This document shows positions 1 through 7,425 of a stretch of DNA of 14,499 nucleotides, in pieces. Source of the stretch: DASUZB01 sp036377075 (GTDB taxonomy: Bacteria; Actinomycetota; CALGFH01). The translations under genes and the position numbers were made by a program. Below the pieces are notes generated by a model. That model did no database searches and was not told the origin of the DNA. It was given only the letters and a program-made list of their open reading frames with translations. Within the stretch, counting starts at the first letter, position 1; every line of letters starts with the position of its first letter. The stretch covers positions 1-14,499 of the forward strand of contig DASUZB010000239.1 in the NCBI GenBank assembly GCA_036377075.1. Direction: 5' to 3'.

Positions 1-725
1 TCGTCCCAGGTCGCCATGCGCTGCGAGCCGACGGCGGTGATCTGGCGCACCTTCTTGGGGTCCAGCCAGCTCGCCTGGACGCTGGCGAGCACGCCGTCCG
101 GGTAGCGCAGCGACAGGAACACCACGTCCTCGACGTGCGGCTGGATGAACGCCGCGCCGGTGGCCGAGACCGCCTCCGGCTCCGTCCCGAGCAGCCAGTT
201 GAAGATGGCGATGTCGTGCGCCGCCAAGTCGTAGGCGGCGTTGGCGTCGTCGCGGATCGGCCCGAGGTTGGTGCGGAACCCGGCCAGGTAGTAGAGGCGG
301 CCGAGGTCGCCGCCGCGGACCAGCTCCCGCAGCTTCTCCACCCCCGGGTTGAACAGGAACACGTGGCCGACCATCAGCCGCAGGTTCTCGATGCGGGCCA
401 GCTCGACCAGCTCCCCGCCCTCCTTGGCGGTCTCGCACAGCGGCTTCTCGCACAGCACGTGCTTGCCGGCGCTGAGCGCGTCGCGGACCAGCTGGTAGTG
501 GCTCCGCATCGGGGTGGCGATCACCACCGCGTCGACCGCCGGGTCGTCGAGGGCGGCCCAGTGGTCCTGCTCGCAGCGGACGCCGGGGTGGAGCTGGCGG
601 ACCGCCTCGAGGCGCTCCGGGTCGGGGTCGACGATGACGTCGACGCGGCAGCCAGGCAGGCTGGCGAAGCTGCGGACGTGGTTCGGCCCCCAGTTGCCGC
701 AGCCGATCACGGCGATGTTGGTCAT
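1..725 (-). CDS. Gfo/Idh/MocA-family NAD(P)-dependent oxidoreductase, 3' end cut by window edge
   Basis: The first 241 residues are visible; the C-terminus lies beyond the left edge. The N-terminus is a Rossmann fold with the dinucleotide motif GCGNWG at residues 8-13. The family signature EKP is at residues 93-95, its lysine being the usual catalytic one, and a DLAAHDIAIFNWLLG stretch at 167-181 carries the conserved HD pair. Members of this family oxidise or reduce sugars or nucleotide sugars at a ring carbon in the cytoplasm. The GxWGPNxVR start is typical, from memory, of members in polysaccharide clusters that act with an aminotransferase and an acetyltransferase. The ATG overlaps the TGA of the upstream glycosyltransferase gene (ATGA) and follows a GAGGGGGGAG ribosome site. 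The family call is firm. The substrate is inferred only as a nucleotide sugar feeding this pathway. Confidence 0.9.
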   Translation of the reverse strand, partial: MTNIAVIGCGNWGPNHVRSFASLPGCRVDVIVDPDPERLEAVRQLHPGVRCEQDHWAALDDPAVDAVVIATPMRSHYQLVRDALSAGKHVLCEKPLCETAKEGGELVELARIENLRLMVGHVFLFNPGVEKLRELVRGGDLGRLYYLAGFRTNLGPIRDDANAAYDLAAHDIAIFNWLLGTEPEAVSATGAAFIQPHVEDVVFLSLRYPDGVLASVQASWLDPKKVRQITAVGSQRMATWD

Positions 726-1993
726 GCGCTCCCCCCTCGTGGCGGTCCCAGGTGGCGGAGCGCGGCCAGGACACCCTGGACGCACTCCTCGTAGCTCCAG
801 CGCGCCACGATCTCGGCCGAGCGCCGGCCCATGCGCCGGCAGCCATCCGGATCGGCGGCGATCTCGCTCATCGCGCGGCTCAGGTCGTCGAGGTCGCCGT
901 AGCGCACCACGAAGCCGTTGCCGCCGGGCTCGACCAGGTCGGCGCTGGCCGCGATGCAGTCGGTGGCGATCACCGCCAGCCCGGCCGCCATCGCCTCGTT
1001 GACGGTCAGGCCCCAGTCCCCGCGGCTGACCCCGTCCGGCCGCAGCAGCACGTCGCTGGCGGCGTAGACCCGGGGCAGCTCCGACTGGTTGACGAAGCCG
1101 AGGAAGCGCACCCCGTCCAGGCGGTACCGCTCGGCGTAGCGCTCCGCCTCGGCGCGCAGCTCGCCGTCGCCGGCCATCAGCAGCGCCCGCGGCGGCCCCG
1201 GAGGGATCCGCTGGTAGGCGCGGAGCGCATCGAGCGGCCGCTTCAGCGGGGTCATCTTGGCCGGGAACACGAACACCACCGCGTCCGGGTCGATGCCGAG
1301 CTCCGCCCGGATCCGGGTGCGGCTGGGGCGGTGCCGCGCCGCCTGCTCGGCGAACCAGTCGTTGTCGACCGTGTACGGCACCAGGAAGACGTCCTGGGGC
1401 CTGACGCCGTGGTGGAGGTAGAACTCGGTGTTGAGGGTCCCGATCGAGAGGAAGCAGCGCACCTGGCGGAACAGGGCGCGCAGCAGGGGCGGCTTGAGCA
1501 GGCGGACGGTCGCCGATCGCGCCACGTGGCGGTCGTAGGTCAGCGACGACTCGGTGCGGTACATGACCGGCGTGCCCGTCAGCCGCGCCGCCGCCACCGC
1601 CAGGCAGTGGGTCGCGTAGTGGTAGGAGTGCAGCCACAACGCGTCGAACCGGCCCCTGGCCAGTGCCCCCACGATCCCGGGGTTGACCAGGCTGGTGAAC
1701 CCCTCGACCCGGCCGCCGTGGCGCAGGTTGGGGAGGACCTGGTGCCGGTAGCCGTCCAGCAGCGGTACGTCCCAGGCCACCTTCCTGCCGAACTCGCGGT
1801 CGTGGTAGCTCCTGGCGCCCTGGTCGGAGCAGTAGAAGACGGTCAGGTCGAGCTCCGGCCGCGCGGCCAGGCGCCGGTACAGCGGCGCGAAGTACTGGAT
1901 CGGGTGGGAGTTCAGCACCGCGAGCCGGTAGGGCCGGCGGCCGCCGGCCCGCGCCACGGCGCTCGGCGCCTGCCTGGTGCGTGCCATCTGCAT
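722..1993 (-). CDS. Family-4 glycosyltransferase (GT-B fold)
   Basis: A 423-residue cytoplasmic or membrane-associated sugar transferase. The N-terminal acceptor half begins RLAVLNSHPIQYFAPLYRRL (residues 23-42), a start common in GT4 enzymes of capsule clusters. The C-terminal donor-binding half carries FVFPAKMTPLKRP (241-253), LLMAGDGEL (271-279), VRFLGFVNQSELPRVYAASD (295-314) and WGLTVNEAMAAGLAVIATD (327-345). The second glutamate of the family's E-x7-E motif is E333, but the first position is G325 with an aspartate beside it. The frame stays open for 170 codons upstream, but the ATG at 1993 is chosen because GGGGGA lies about 7 bases before it and homology-like sequence begins just after. 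It follows the previous glycosyltransferase gene by 23 bases and overlaps the oxidoreductase start by 4. Donor and acceptor sugars cannot be told from sequence. Confidence 0.93.
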   Translation of the reverse strand: MQMARTRQAPSAVARAGGRRPYRLAVLNSHPIQYFAPLYRRLAARPELDLTVFYCSDQGARSYHDREFGRKVAWDVPLLDGYRHQVLPNLRHGGRVEGFTSLVNPGIVGALARGRFDALWLHSYHYATHCLAVAAARLTGTPVMYRTESSLTYDRHVARSATVRLLKPPLLRALFRQVRCFLSIGTLNTEFYLHHGVRPQDVFLVPYTVDNDWFAEQAARHRPSRTRIRAELGIDPDAVVFVFPAKMTPLKRPLDALRAYQRIPPGPPRALLMAGDGELRAEAERYAERYRLDGVRFLGFVNQSELPRVYAASDVLLRPDGVSRGDWGLTVNEAMAAGLAVIATDCIAASADLVEPGGNGFVVRYGDLDDLSRAMSEIAADPDGCRRMGRRSAEIVARWSYEECVQGVLAALRHLGPPRGGSA

Positions 1994-2016
1994 CGTTGGT
2001 CCCCCGTCCTTCGCTC

Positions 2017-3303
2017 TCACGGACCTGGCACCGCCGCCTCGGCCGGCCGGCCGGCGAGGAGCGCGCGGTAGGCGGCGGCAAGGCGGCGGTGGTAGTGCCG
2101 CCACGTGTAGCGGCTCTCGATCAGGGCGCGGCCACTGGCTCCCATCGCACGGCGGGCCTCGGGGTCGGCGTGGAGCTGGCGCACCCGCTCGCAGATCGCG
2201 TCCACGTCGCGGGCCGGGACCACGAAGCCGTCCAGCCCGTGGCGCACCACCGAGCCGCTGCTGGGCGTGACCACCAGCGGCAGCCCGGACGCCATCGCCT
2301 CGTAGGTCACCCGCGCGGAACCCTCGGCCAGCGAGGGGAACACGAACACGTCGCTGCGCCGGTACCAGCGGCGCAGCTCGCTCGCGGGCAGGGCGCCGGC
2401 CCAGCGGTAGGCACCCTGGTAGCGGGCGAGCAGCAGCCGCCCGGCCCGGTCGGGCGGGCCGACCAGCAGCAGCTCGGCGTCGCGCAGGCGCAGGCGGCGC
2501 CAAGCCTCCAGGAGGTAGCGAACGCCCTTGCGGTCCCCGATCTGGCCGACGAAGAGCGCCCGGAACGGGCCCTCGCGCGCTGCCACCGGTGCCGGCCTGA
2601 AGACCTCGGGGTCGACCCCGTAGGGCAGGCGCAGCACCCGGCCGGCGGGCACGCCCGCCTCCTCGAGGCAGTCGGCCACGAACCCGGAGGGGGCGAGCAG
2701 CAGGTCGGCGAGCTCACGCTCGACCGCCACCTCGGTCCTCGAAGCGGCGGGTCGCCCGCCCTCCGCGGCCTCGACCTCGACGAAGCGCTCGTGGGCGCTG
2801 GGCACGTCGAGCACGGTGCGCAGGCCCGCCTGCCTGGCCGCCTGCAGCGTCTGGCTCGACCCACCCTCGAACGCGTGCACCACGGCAACGCCGTCGAGCC
2901 GGCCGAGCAGCCGCGCCGCGGCCCGGTCGAACCTCCGGGTGGCCCAGCGGTCGAGGTCGAGGGCGCGCACCCCCGGCAGGCGCCCGGTGGCGCGGCGGGC
3001 CAGGGTCGCGGGCAGGTGGTAGCGGGCGATCGTCCGCACCCGGGCGGGGTCGAGGGCCGGGTGCCGGCGCCGGCCCAGCTCGCGTTCGAGGCGCCCGACG
3101 AGCCCCGCGGGCAGCCGCCAGCGACGCGGGTCGGTCGCGCCAGCCCCACTCCAGTACAGCCCCGTGACGAACAGTCGCAGCAGGCCCGCCTCGCCGGCGC
3201 CGACGGCGGCTTCGTAGGCGTGCTGGTGGATCGAGTGGACGACGACCACCGGAGGCGGCGCTCCGGTTGCCTGCGCCGCCACGGGCCCGGCCGGGCGGCT
3301 CAT
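2017..3303 (-). CDS. Family-4 glycosyltransferase (GT-B fold)
   Basis: A 428-residue transferase that probably adds one sugar of the repeat unit on the cytoplasmic face. The N-terminal domain has VVVVHSIHQHAYEAAVG (residues 19-35) and VVHAFEGGSSQTLQAARQAG (141-160). The donor domain has FRALFVGQIGDRKGVRYLLE (247-266), AELLLVGP (276-283), the stretch WYRRSDVFVFPSLAEGSARV (313-332), and a complete E-x7-E pair at E327 and E335, followed by AMASGLPLVVTPSSGS (336-351). Length is normal for GT4. The ATG at 3303 overlaps the TGA of the Wzy-like gene (ATGA) and has only a weak GGCGGG site before it, which fits translational coupling. An open frame continues well upstream inside the Wzy-like gene, but that sequence is a shadow. 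The linkage made is unknown. Confidence 0.93.
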   Translation of the reverse strand: MSRPAGPVAAQATGAPPPVVVVHSIHQHAYEAAVGAGEAGLLRLFVTGLYWSGAGATDPRRWRLPAGLVGRLERELGRRRHPALDPARVRTIARYHLPATLARRATGRLPGVRALDLDRWATRRFDRAAARLLGRLDGVAVVHAFEGGSSQTLQAARQAGLRTVLDVPSAHERFVEVEAAEGGRPAASRTEVAVERELADLLLAPSGFVADCLEEAGVPAGRVLRLPYGVDPEVFRPAPVAAREGPFRALFVGQIGDRKGVRYLLEAWRRLRLRDAELLLVGPPDRAGRLLLARYQGAYRWAGALPASELRRWYRRSDVFVFPSLAEGSARVTYEAMASGLPLVVTPSSGSVVRHGLDGFVVPARDVDAICERVRQLHADPEARRAMGASGRALIESRYTWRHYHRRLAAAYRALLAGRPAEAAVPGP

Positions 3304-4817
3304 CGGCCCGCCACCGCCGCGGACTGGCGGCTCCCGGGCTGCTCGCTCCGGTCGAGCTGGGGGAGCCTGGCGAGCACGCCGACGAACAGCCAGAAGTAGA
3401 CGTTGCTCGGGTCCAGGTCGACGAACTGGCCCTTGAGGCCGTAGACGAGGTTCCAGACGAGCAGGGCGAGCAGGCTGGCCGAGACGGCCCGCAGGCCCGG
3501 GTCCCTCAGCGCCGCGTGCCGGCGCAGCCCGCTCAGGAGGAGCTGGGCGAGGATGGTGACGATCAGGACCAGGCCGGCAAGGCCGAGCTCCAGGTACGCC
3601 TTGACGTACCAGCTCTCGTACCAGGTACCCCTGACCGCGGTGAAGCGGTCGGGCCGGTCGAAGGCGTAGCGGGCGCCGTTGGTGTCGATCCCGGTCCCGA
3701 GGCCGGCGAGCGTGGTCCCCGCCACGCGGCGGAAGCCGTCCACGAACACGACCTGGAACTCCTCCAGGCCGACCCCGATGGTGTGACTGAGCAGGGTGCC
3801 GGCGCTGATGCCCAGGACGGCGATGGTGACGCCGACGAGCAGGGCGGACGGCACCACCAGGCGGCCGACGGGCAGGCGCAGGTCGCGCGCTTCCAGCAGG
3901 ACCGTGAGGCCCACCAGGAACGGGACGAAGAGGAAGGCGGCCCGGGAGCCGGAGAGGAAGCTGGCGGTAAGGACCAGCAGCCAGGCACAGGCCCCGACGG
4001 GCGCCAGCCGGCCCCTTGCCAGGACCCCACGCCACCATGCGTAGGTCACCGCGATCATGCAGACCAGGAAGGCGAAGTACTGGGCCACGAACGAGAACGT
4101 GCCGGGGATGCGCCGCAGGCTGCCGCCTCCGGCGAAGTCGAACTGCACGAACCCCTGGGTGGCGCCTTCCGCCGCGCCGCCGTACCAGCGGTACACCAGG
4201 TCCGCGTGCCCCGCGTAGACCAGCACGGCCTCCGCCAGGCCGATGAGCGCCGGCACCACCGCCACCAGGCTCATCGTGGCGAGCACCCGGCCGAGGGCGG
4301 CCCTGCTGTCGACGAGGTGGTAGGCGAGCAGGGAGCAGGGGATGTAGAGCAGCCAGACCTTGGCGCCGATCAGCCCGACGAGCCGGTTGGGTAGCGCGGG
4401 GTTGAAGACCTCGACGGCGACGAGCAGCGCGAACAGGCAGAGGAGCACGGTGGGCAGGGTGCCCGGCTCGACCGTCCGGCGCTGGGCACGGCCGGCGAGG
4501 AAGCCGACGTAGGCGGGCACGACGAAGACGGCGTCCTTGAGGACCAGCGCGGGGCGGACGTCGGGGTACAGCAGGACGTAGGGGATGCCGGAGAACGGAA
4601 GGAAGAGGAGCAGCCCGTAGACCGTGCGGCGCCAGTCGTGGATGCCGACGACCATGGCGCCGGCCAGGACGACCAGCGCGGCGGCCGCCGGCGCCAGGCC
4701 GCTGCCGGCGAGCAGGCCGAGGACGACGGCGACCGCGCAGGTGGCGACGGCGAGCGGCGCGTGGCGCCGCACGACGGAGCGCGCGCCGCGCGGCAGGACG
4801 GCGGCGGGGACGGTCAT
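3300..4817 (-). CDS. Wzy/O-antigen-ligase-like polytopic membrane protein (polysaccharide polymerase)
   Basis: A 505-residue integral membrane protein with about ten to twelve hydrophobic segments, for example around residues 22-58, 65-83, 121-136, 150-168, 240-262, 275-308, 322-345, 408-430 and 444-482. A long extracytoplasmic loop lies at about 350-405. It contains the SGSRAAFLF motif (289-297) and a loop ending GTWYESWYVKAYLELGLAGL (397-416), both typical of the O-antigen ligase/polymerase superfamily. The likely role is joining lipid-linked repeat units at the outer face of the membrane, as a Wzy polymerase. A ligase that moves finished chains to another acceptor is the alternative, since sequence does not separate the two well. 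The start ATG at 4817 overlaps the flippase stop by 4 bases and lacks a clear ribosome site, so it is probably coupled to the gene before it. Confidence 0.87.
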   Translation of the reverse strand: MTVPAAVLPRGARSVVRRHAPLAVATCAVAVVLGLLAGSGLAPAAAALVVLAGAMVVGIHDWRRTVYGLLLFLPFSGIPYVLLYPDVRPALVLKDAVFVVPAYVGFLAGRAQRRTVEPGTLPTVLLCLFALLVAVEVFNPALPNRLVGLIGAKVWLLYIPCSLLAYHLVDSRAALGRVLATMSLVAVVPALIGLAEAVLVYAGHADLVYRWYGGAAEGATQGFVQFDFAGGGSLRRIPGTFSFVAQYFAFLVCMIAVTYAWWRGVLARGRLAPVGACAWLLVLTASFLSGSRAAFLFVPFLVGLTVLLEARDLRLPVGRLVVPSALLVGVTIAVLGISAGTLLSHTIGVGLEEFQVVFVDGFRRVAGTTLAGLGTGIDTNGARYAFDRPDRFTAVRGTWYESWYVKAYLELGLAGLVLIVTILAQLLLSGLRRHAALRDPGLRAVSASLLALLVWNLVYGLKGQFVDLDPSNVYFWLFVGVLARLPQLDRSEQPGSRQSAAVAGR

Positions 4818-6169
4818 CGCCGCGACCCGCCTGGCCGACCCGAGGCGGCCGCGGCCGCGATCCGGGCCAGGATCGTGAGGGCCTCGCGGTCCGGGAGGAG
4901 CAGCCTGGCCGGCGAGAGGCCCAGGGCTCGCGCCGCGCGGCCGGCCATCCAGGCGGAGCTGAGCAGGTAGGCGCCGAGCGAGGTCAGGGCCGCACCCGCC
5001 AGGCCGAAGGAGGGCAGCAGCAACGCCAGGCCCAGCACGGTCGCGACGAGCGCGAACAGCTCGGCCAGGCCGGCGTCGAGTGGCTGGCCGACGGCGCGGA
5101 GCACGGCCCCGAGCACGCGACCGGTGCTGAGCGCGACCGCCGCGACCAGCAGCACCCGGCACGGTCCCACGGCGGCGGCGTAGGCGCGGCCGAAGAACAC
5201 CTCGACCAGCAGCGGCAGCGCCAGCAGCACGGGGACCGTTGCGGCGGTCGACGCCAGCAGCGTCACCCCGACCAGCCGGCGCGCCTCCCGGGCCCGCTCC
5301 GTGACGGTGCTGGCGCTGGCGACCGCCGGCAGCGCCACCACCGCGGTCGACGAGCCCACCAGGCCGGTCGCCGAGGTGAGGGTGACCGCGACCACGTACA
5401 GCCCCAGGCTCGCCGGTGGCAGGAAGATCGACATCAGCAGCTGGTCGAGCCGCTCGTTCAGCATGGCGGCGACGTTGCCGCCATGGCTGCGCGCCCCGAA
5501 GGCGAGCAGCCGGTCGACCAGGCCCCGGTCGACGCCGAGGTTCATGCGCCACGGCCGCAGCGCGACGGTGGCCCCGAGCAGGGTGGCCAGGTTCGCTGCC
5601 AGGTAGACGAGGACGGCGCTGCGGACCGTCAGCGTGCCGGTGGCCGCGAGGGCGGCCAGCCCGGCGACCGAGAGCGCGATCACCAAGGTCCTCAGCGCCT
5701 GGAAGGCGGTGTGGCGTCGCAGCCCGCACAGGGTCGAGAGCAGGTAGGTGTTGAGGAAGAACAAGGGGACGTAGGCGAGGTAGGCGTGCGCCGCGCCGCG
5801 CGCGCCGGCGCCGTGGTCGGCCAGGACCCGCCCGACGGCCACGGCCGCGCCGGCGGTCAGCACGGTCGCCTGCGCGGCGCCGAGCGCCAGGGCGCTGCCG
5901 ACCAGGGTGCCGGGCGCCGCGGTGCCGCGGGCCGCGTGGTAGGTGATGGCTTCGCCGACGCCGAGCGCTCCGACGACCGCGAACAGGCCGGGCCAGAGCA
6001 TCACGGCGGCGAGCTCACCGCGGCCGGCGGGGCCGAGGGTTCTGGCGAGCAGGACGCCGGTGACCACGTTGAGGGCCTGGATGGCGCCGGAGGCCGCGAA
6101 GCTCAGGGAGAGCGGGCGGCGGGCACCGGCACTCGCCGCCGTGCCGAGCAGGGCGCGGAGCTGGGTCAC
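4814..6169 (-). CDS. Wzx-type polysaccharide flippase (MOP superfamily)
   Basis: A 451-residue polytopic membrane protein with about twelve hydrophobic segments. It starts LSFAASGAIQALNVVTGVLL (residues 22-41) followed by ARTLGPAGRGELAAV (42-56), the classic first-helix and loop pattern of Wzx/RfbX flippases. A second landmark is NERLDQLLMSIFLPPASLGL (238-257), matching the conserved start of the second bundle. It should flip the undecaprenyl-diphosphate-linked repeat unit from the inner to the outer leaflet. The start is a GTG at 6169 in a GTGA overlap with the stop of the preceding glycosyltransferase gene, with no visible Shine-Dalgarno. The open frame runs 373 codons further upstream, but that part is antisense-like Arg/Gly/Pro-rich shadow. 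A teichoic or peptidoglycan precursor flippase is less likely given the neighbours. Confidence 0.9.
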   Translation of the reverse strand: MTQLRALLGTAASAGARRPLSLSFAASGAIQALNVVTGVLLARTLGPAGRGELAAVMLWPGLFAVVGALGVGEAITYHAARGTAAPGTLVGSALALGAAQATVLTAGAAVAVGRVLADHGAGARGAAHAYLAYVPLFFLNTYLLSTLCGLRRHTAFQALRTLVIALSVAGLAALAATGTLTVRSAVLVYLAANLATLLGATVALRPWRMNLGVDRGLVDRLLAFGARSHGGNVAAMLNERLDQLLMSIFLPPASLGLYVVAVTLTSATGLVGSSTAVVALPAVASASTVTERAREARRLVGVTLLASTAATVPVLLALPLLVEVFFGRAYAAAVGPCRVLLVAAVALSTGRVLGAVLRAVGQPLDAGLAELFALVATVLGLALLLPSFGLAGAALTSLGAYLLSSAWMAGRAARALGLSPARLLLPDREALTILARIAAAAASGRPGGSRR

Positions 6170-7425
6170 GGCGAGACGGCCACCGCCCGCGCCGTCCCCG
6201 CACGCGCGGCGATCAGCTCGACGAGGGCTTCCAGCCCCGCGAGGGCCTGCCCGGCGGTGAGGGTGGCGCGGGCGTAGGCACGGCCGGCGGCGCCGAGCCG
6301 TCGGCGCCGGGCAGGGTCGGCGGCCAGGTCGCGCACGGCGGCGAGCAGCGCGGCGGGGTCGTCGGGGCGGACGACCAGCCCGGCGCCGGAGGCGTCGACC
6401 TCGCGGGCGGTCTCGCTGGCGGGGGAGACCGCGGCCAGGACCGGGCGGCCGGCGAGGAAGTAGGAGGTGAGCTTGCCCGGCAGGGACATGTCGGTGACCG
6501 TGGCCCGCTGGTTGACCAGCAGCACGTCGGCCGCCGCCAGCACGCTGGGGAACTGCTCCGCCGGCTGGATCGGCAGGAAGCGCAGGTTGGCGAGGCGCCG
6601 GCGGGCGGCGAGGTCCTCGAGCAGCGGGCGCTGGCTGCCGTCGCCCACCAGCACGAAGAGCAGGTCCGGGTCGGCCCCGGCCCCGGCCAGCCGGGCGCAC
6701 TCCACCACGTTGGCGAGGCCCTGCTTGTAGCCCATGTTGCCGGCGTGCAGGCACACGACCGTGCCCGGCTCGATGCCGAGCCGGGCACGGACGTCCGCCG
6801 GGTCGCCGGTGGGCTCGGGCACGTGCGTCCAGTTGCGCACCCGGCGGATGCGCTCCGGGGCGACCCCGAGCGACTGGACGTAGGGCCGGAAGCCCTCGGC
6901 GATCACGCCGACCGCCTCGGCCCGGCGGGCGGCGAACACCTCGGCGGCCCGGATCGCCCGCGCCGCCCTGCTGGCGCCCGTGACCCCGCTCTGCGCCGCC
7001 GCCGGCCCCATCAGGTCCTGGAAGACGAGCCCGTAGGGCGCGGCGAAGCGGGCTCCGGCCAGGCGGGCGAGCAGGCCGCCGCCGAGGCTGGGGACGATCC
7101 CGACGACCGCGTCGGGCCGCGACAGGGCCAGGGCGGACAGGCCGGTGGCGAGGAAGCTCGCCTCGTACAGCGCGCGCCGGCCGGCGGACTGCTCGCGCGG
7201 GACGTAGTGCCAGCGCCGGCGCACGTCGACCCCGGCGAGGGTCTCGCGCCCGGCGATGCGGCCACGGTAGCCGTCGTGCACGCGCCACTGCGGGTAGCTG
7301 GGCAGCCCGGTGACCACGGTGACCTGGTGGCCGCGGGCGCTGAGGTGCTCGGCGAGCCCGGCCGTGTAGGGCGCGATCCCGGTGGCCTCCGGCGCGTAGT
7401 TGATGCCGGTGATCAGGATCCTCAT
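6166..7425 (-). CDS. WcaI-like family-4 glycosyltransferase
   Basis: A 419-residue GT-B enzyme. It begins MRILITGINYAPEATGIAPY (residues 1-20) and continues TAGLAEHLSARGHQVTVVTG (21-40), the start typical of the WcaI group of colanic-acid-type glycosyltransferases. The donor half shows VVCLHAGNMGYKQGLANVVE (223-242), LFVLVGDG (256-263), LRFLPIQPAEQFPSVLAAAD (281-300) and MSLPGKLTSYFLAGRPVLA (313-331). The last segment replaces the usual E-rich E-x7-E loop, as in other WcaI-like proteins. The ATG at 7425 overlaps the stop of the BY-kinase gene (ATGA) and has AGGACGGG upstream. It lies between the kinase and flippase genes, so it probably acts early in repeat-unit assembly. Acceptor and donor are unknown. 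A hydrophobic stretch near residues 89-117 may bind the membrane. Confidence 0.92.
   Translation of the reverse strand: MRILITGINYAPEATGIAPYTAGLAEHLSARGHQVTVVTGLPSYPQWRVHDGYRGRIAGRETLAGVDVRRRWHYVPREQSAGRRALYEASFLATGLSALALSRPDAVVGIVPSLGGGLLARLAGARFAAPYGLVFQDLMGPAAAQSGVTGASRAARAIRAAEVFAARRAEAVGVIAEGFRPYVQSLGVAPERIRRVRNWTHVPEPTGDPADVRARLGIEPGTVVCLHAGNMGYKQGLANVVECARLAGAGADPDLLFVLVGDGSQRPLLEDLAARRRLANLRFLPIQPAEQFPSVLAAADVLLVNQRATVTDMSLPGKLTSYFLAGRPVLAAVSPASETAREVDASGAGLVVRPDDPAALLAAVRDLAADPARRRRLGAAGRAYARATLTAGQALAGLEALVELIAARAGTARAVAVSP

Noticed and set aside
1994..2503. 170-codon N-terminal extension of the glycosyltransferase at 722-1993
   Set aside because: The sequence is Arg/Pro/Gly-rich, overlaps the well-conserved C-terminus of the neighbouring glycosyltransferase, and a good ribosome site precedes the internal ATG at 1993.
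6170..7288. 373-codon N-terminal extension of the flippase
   Set aside because: It overlaps the WcaI-like gene in another frame and is low in complexity. The GTG at 6169 gives a normal-length Wzx and fits the 4-base overlap pattern.
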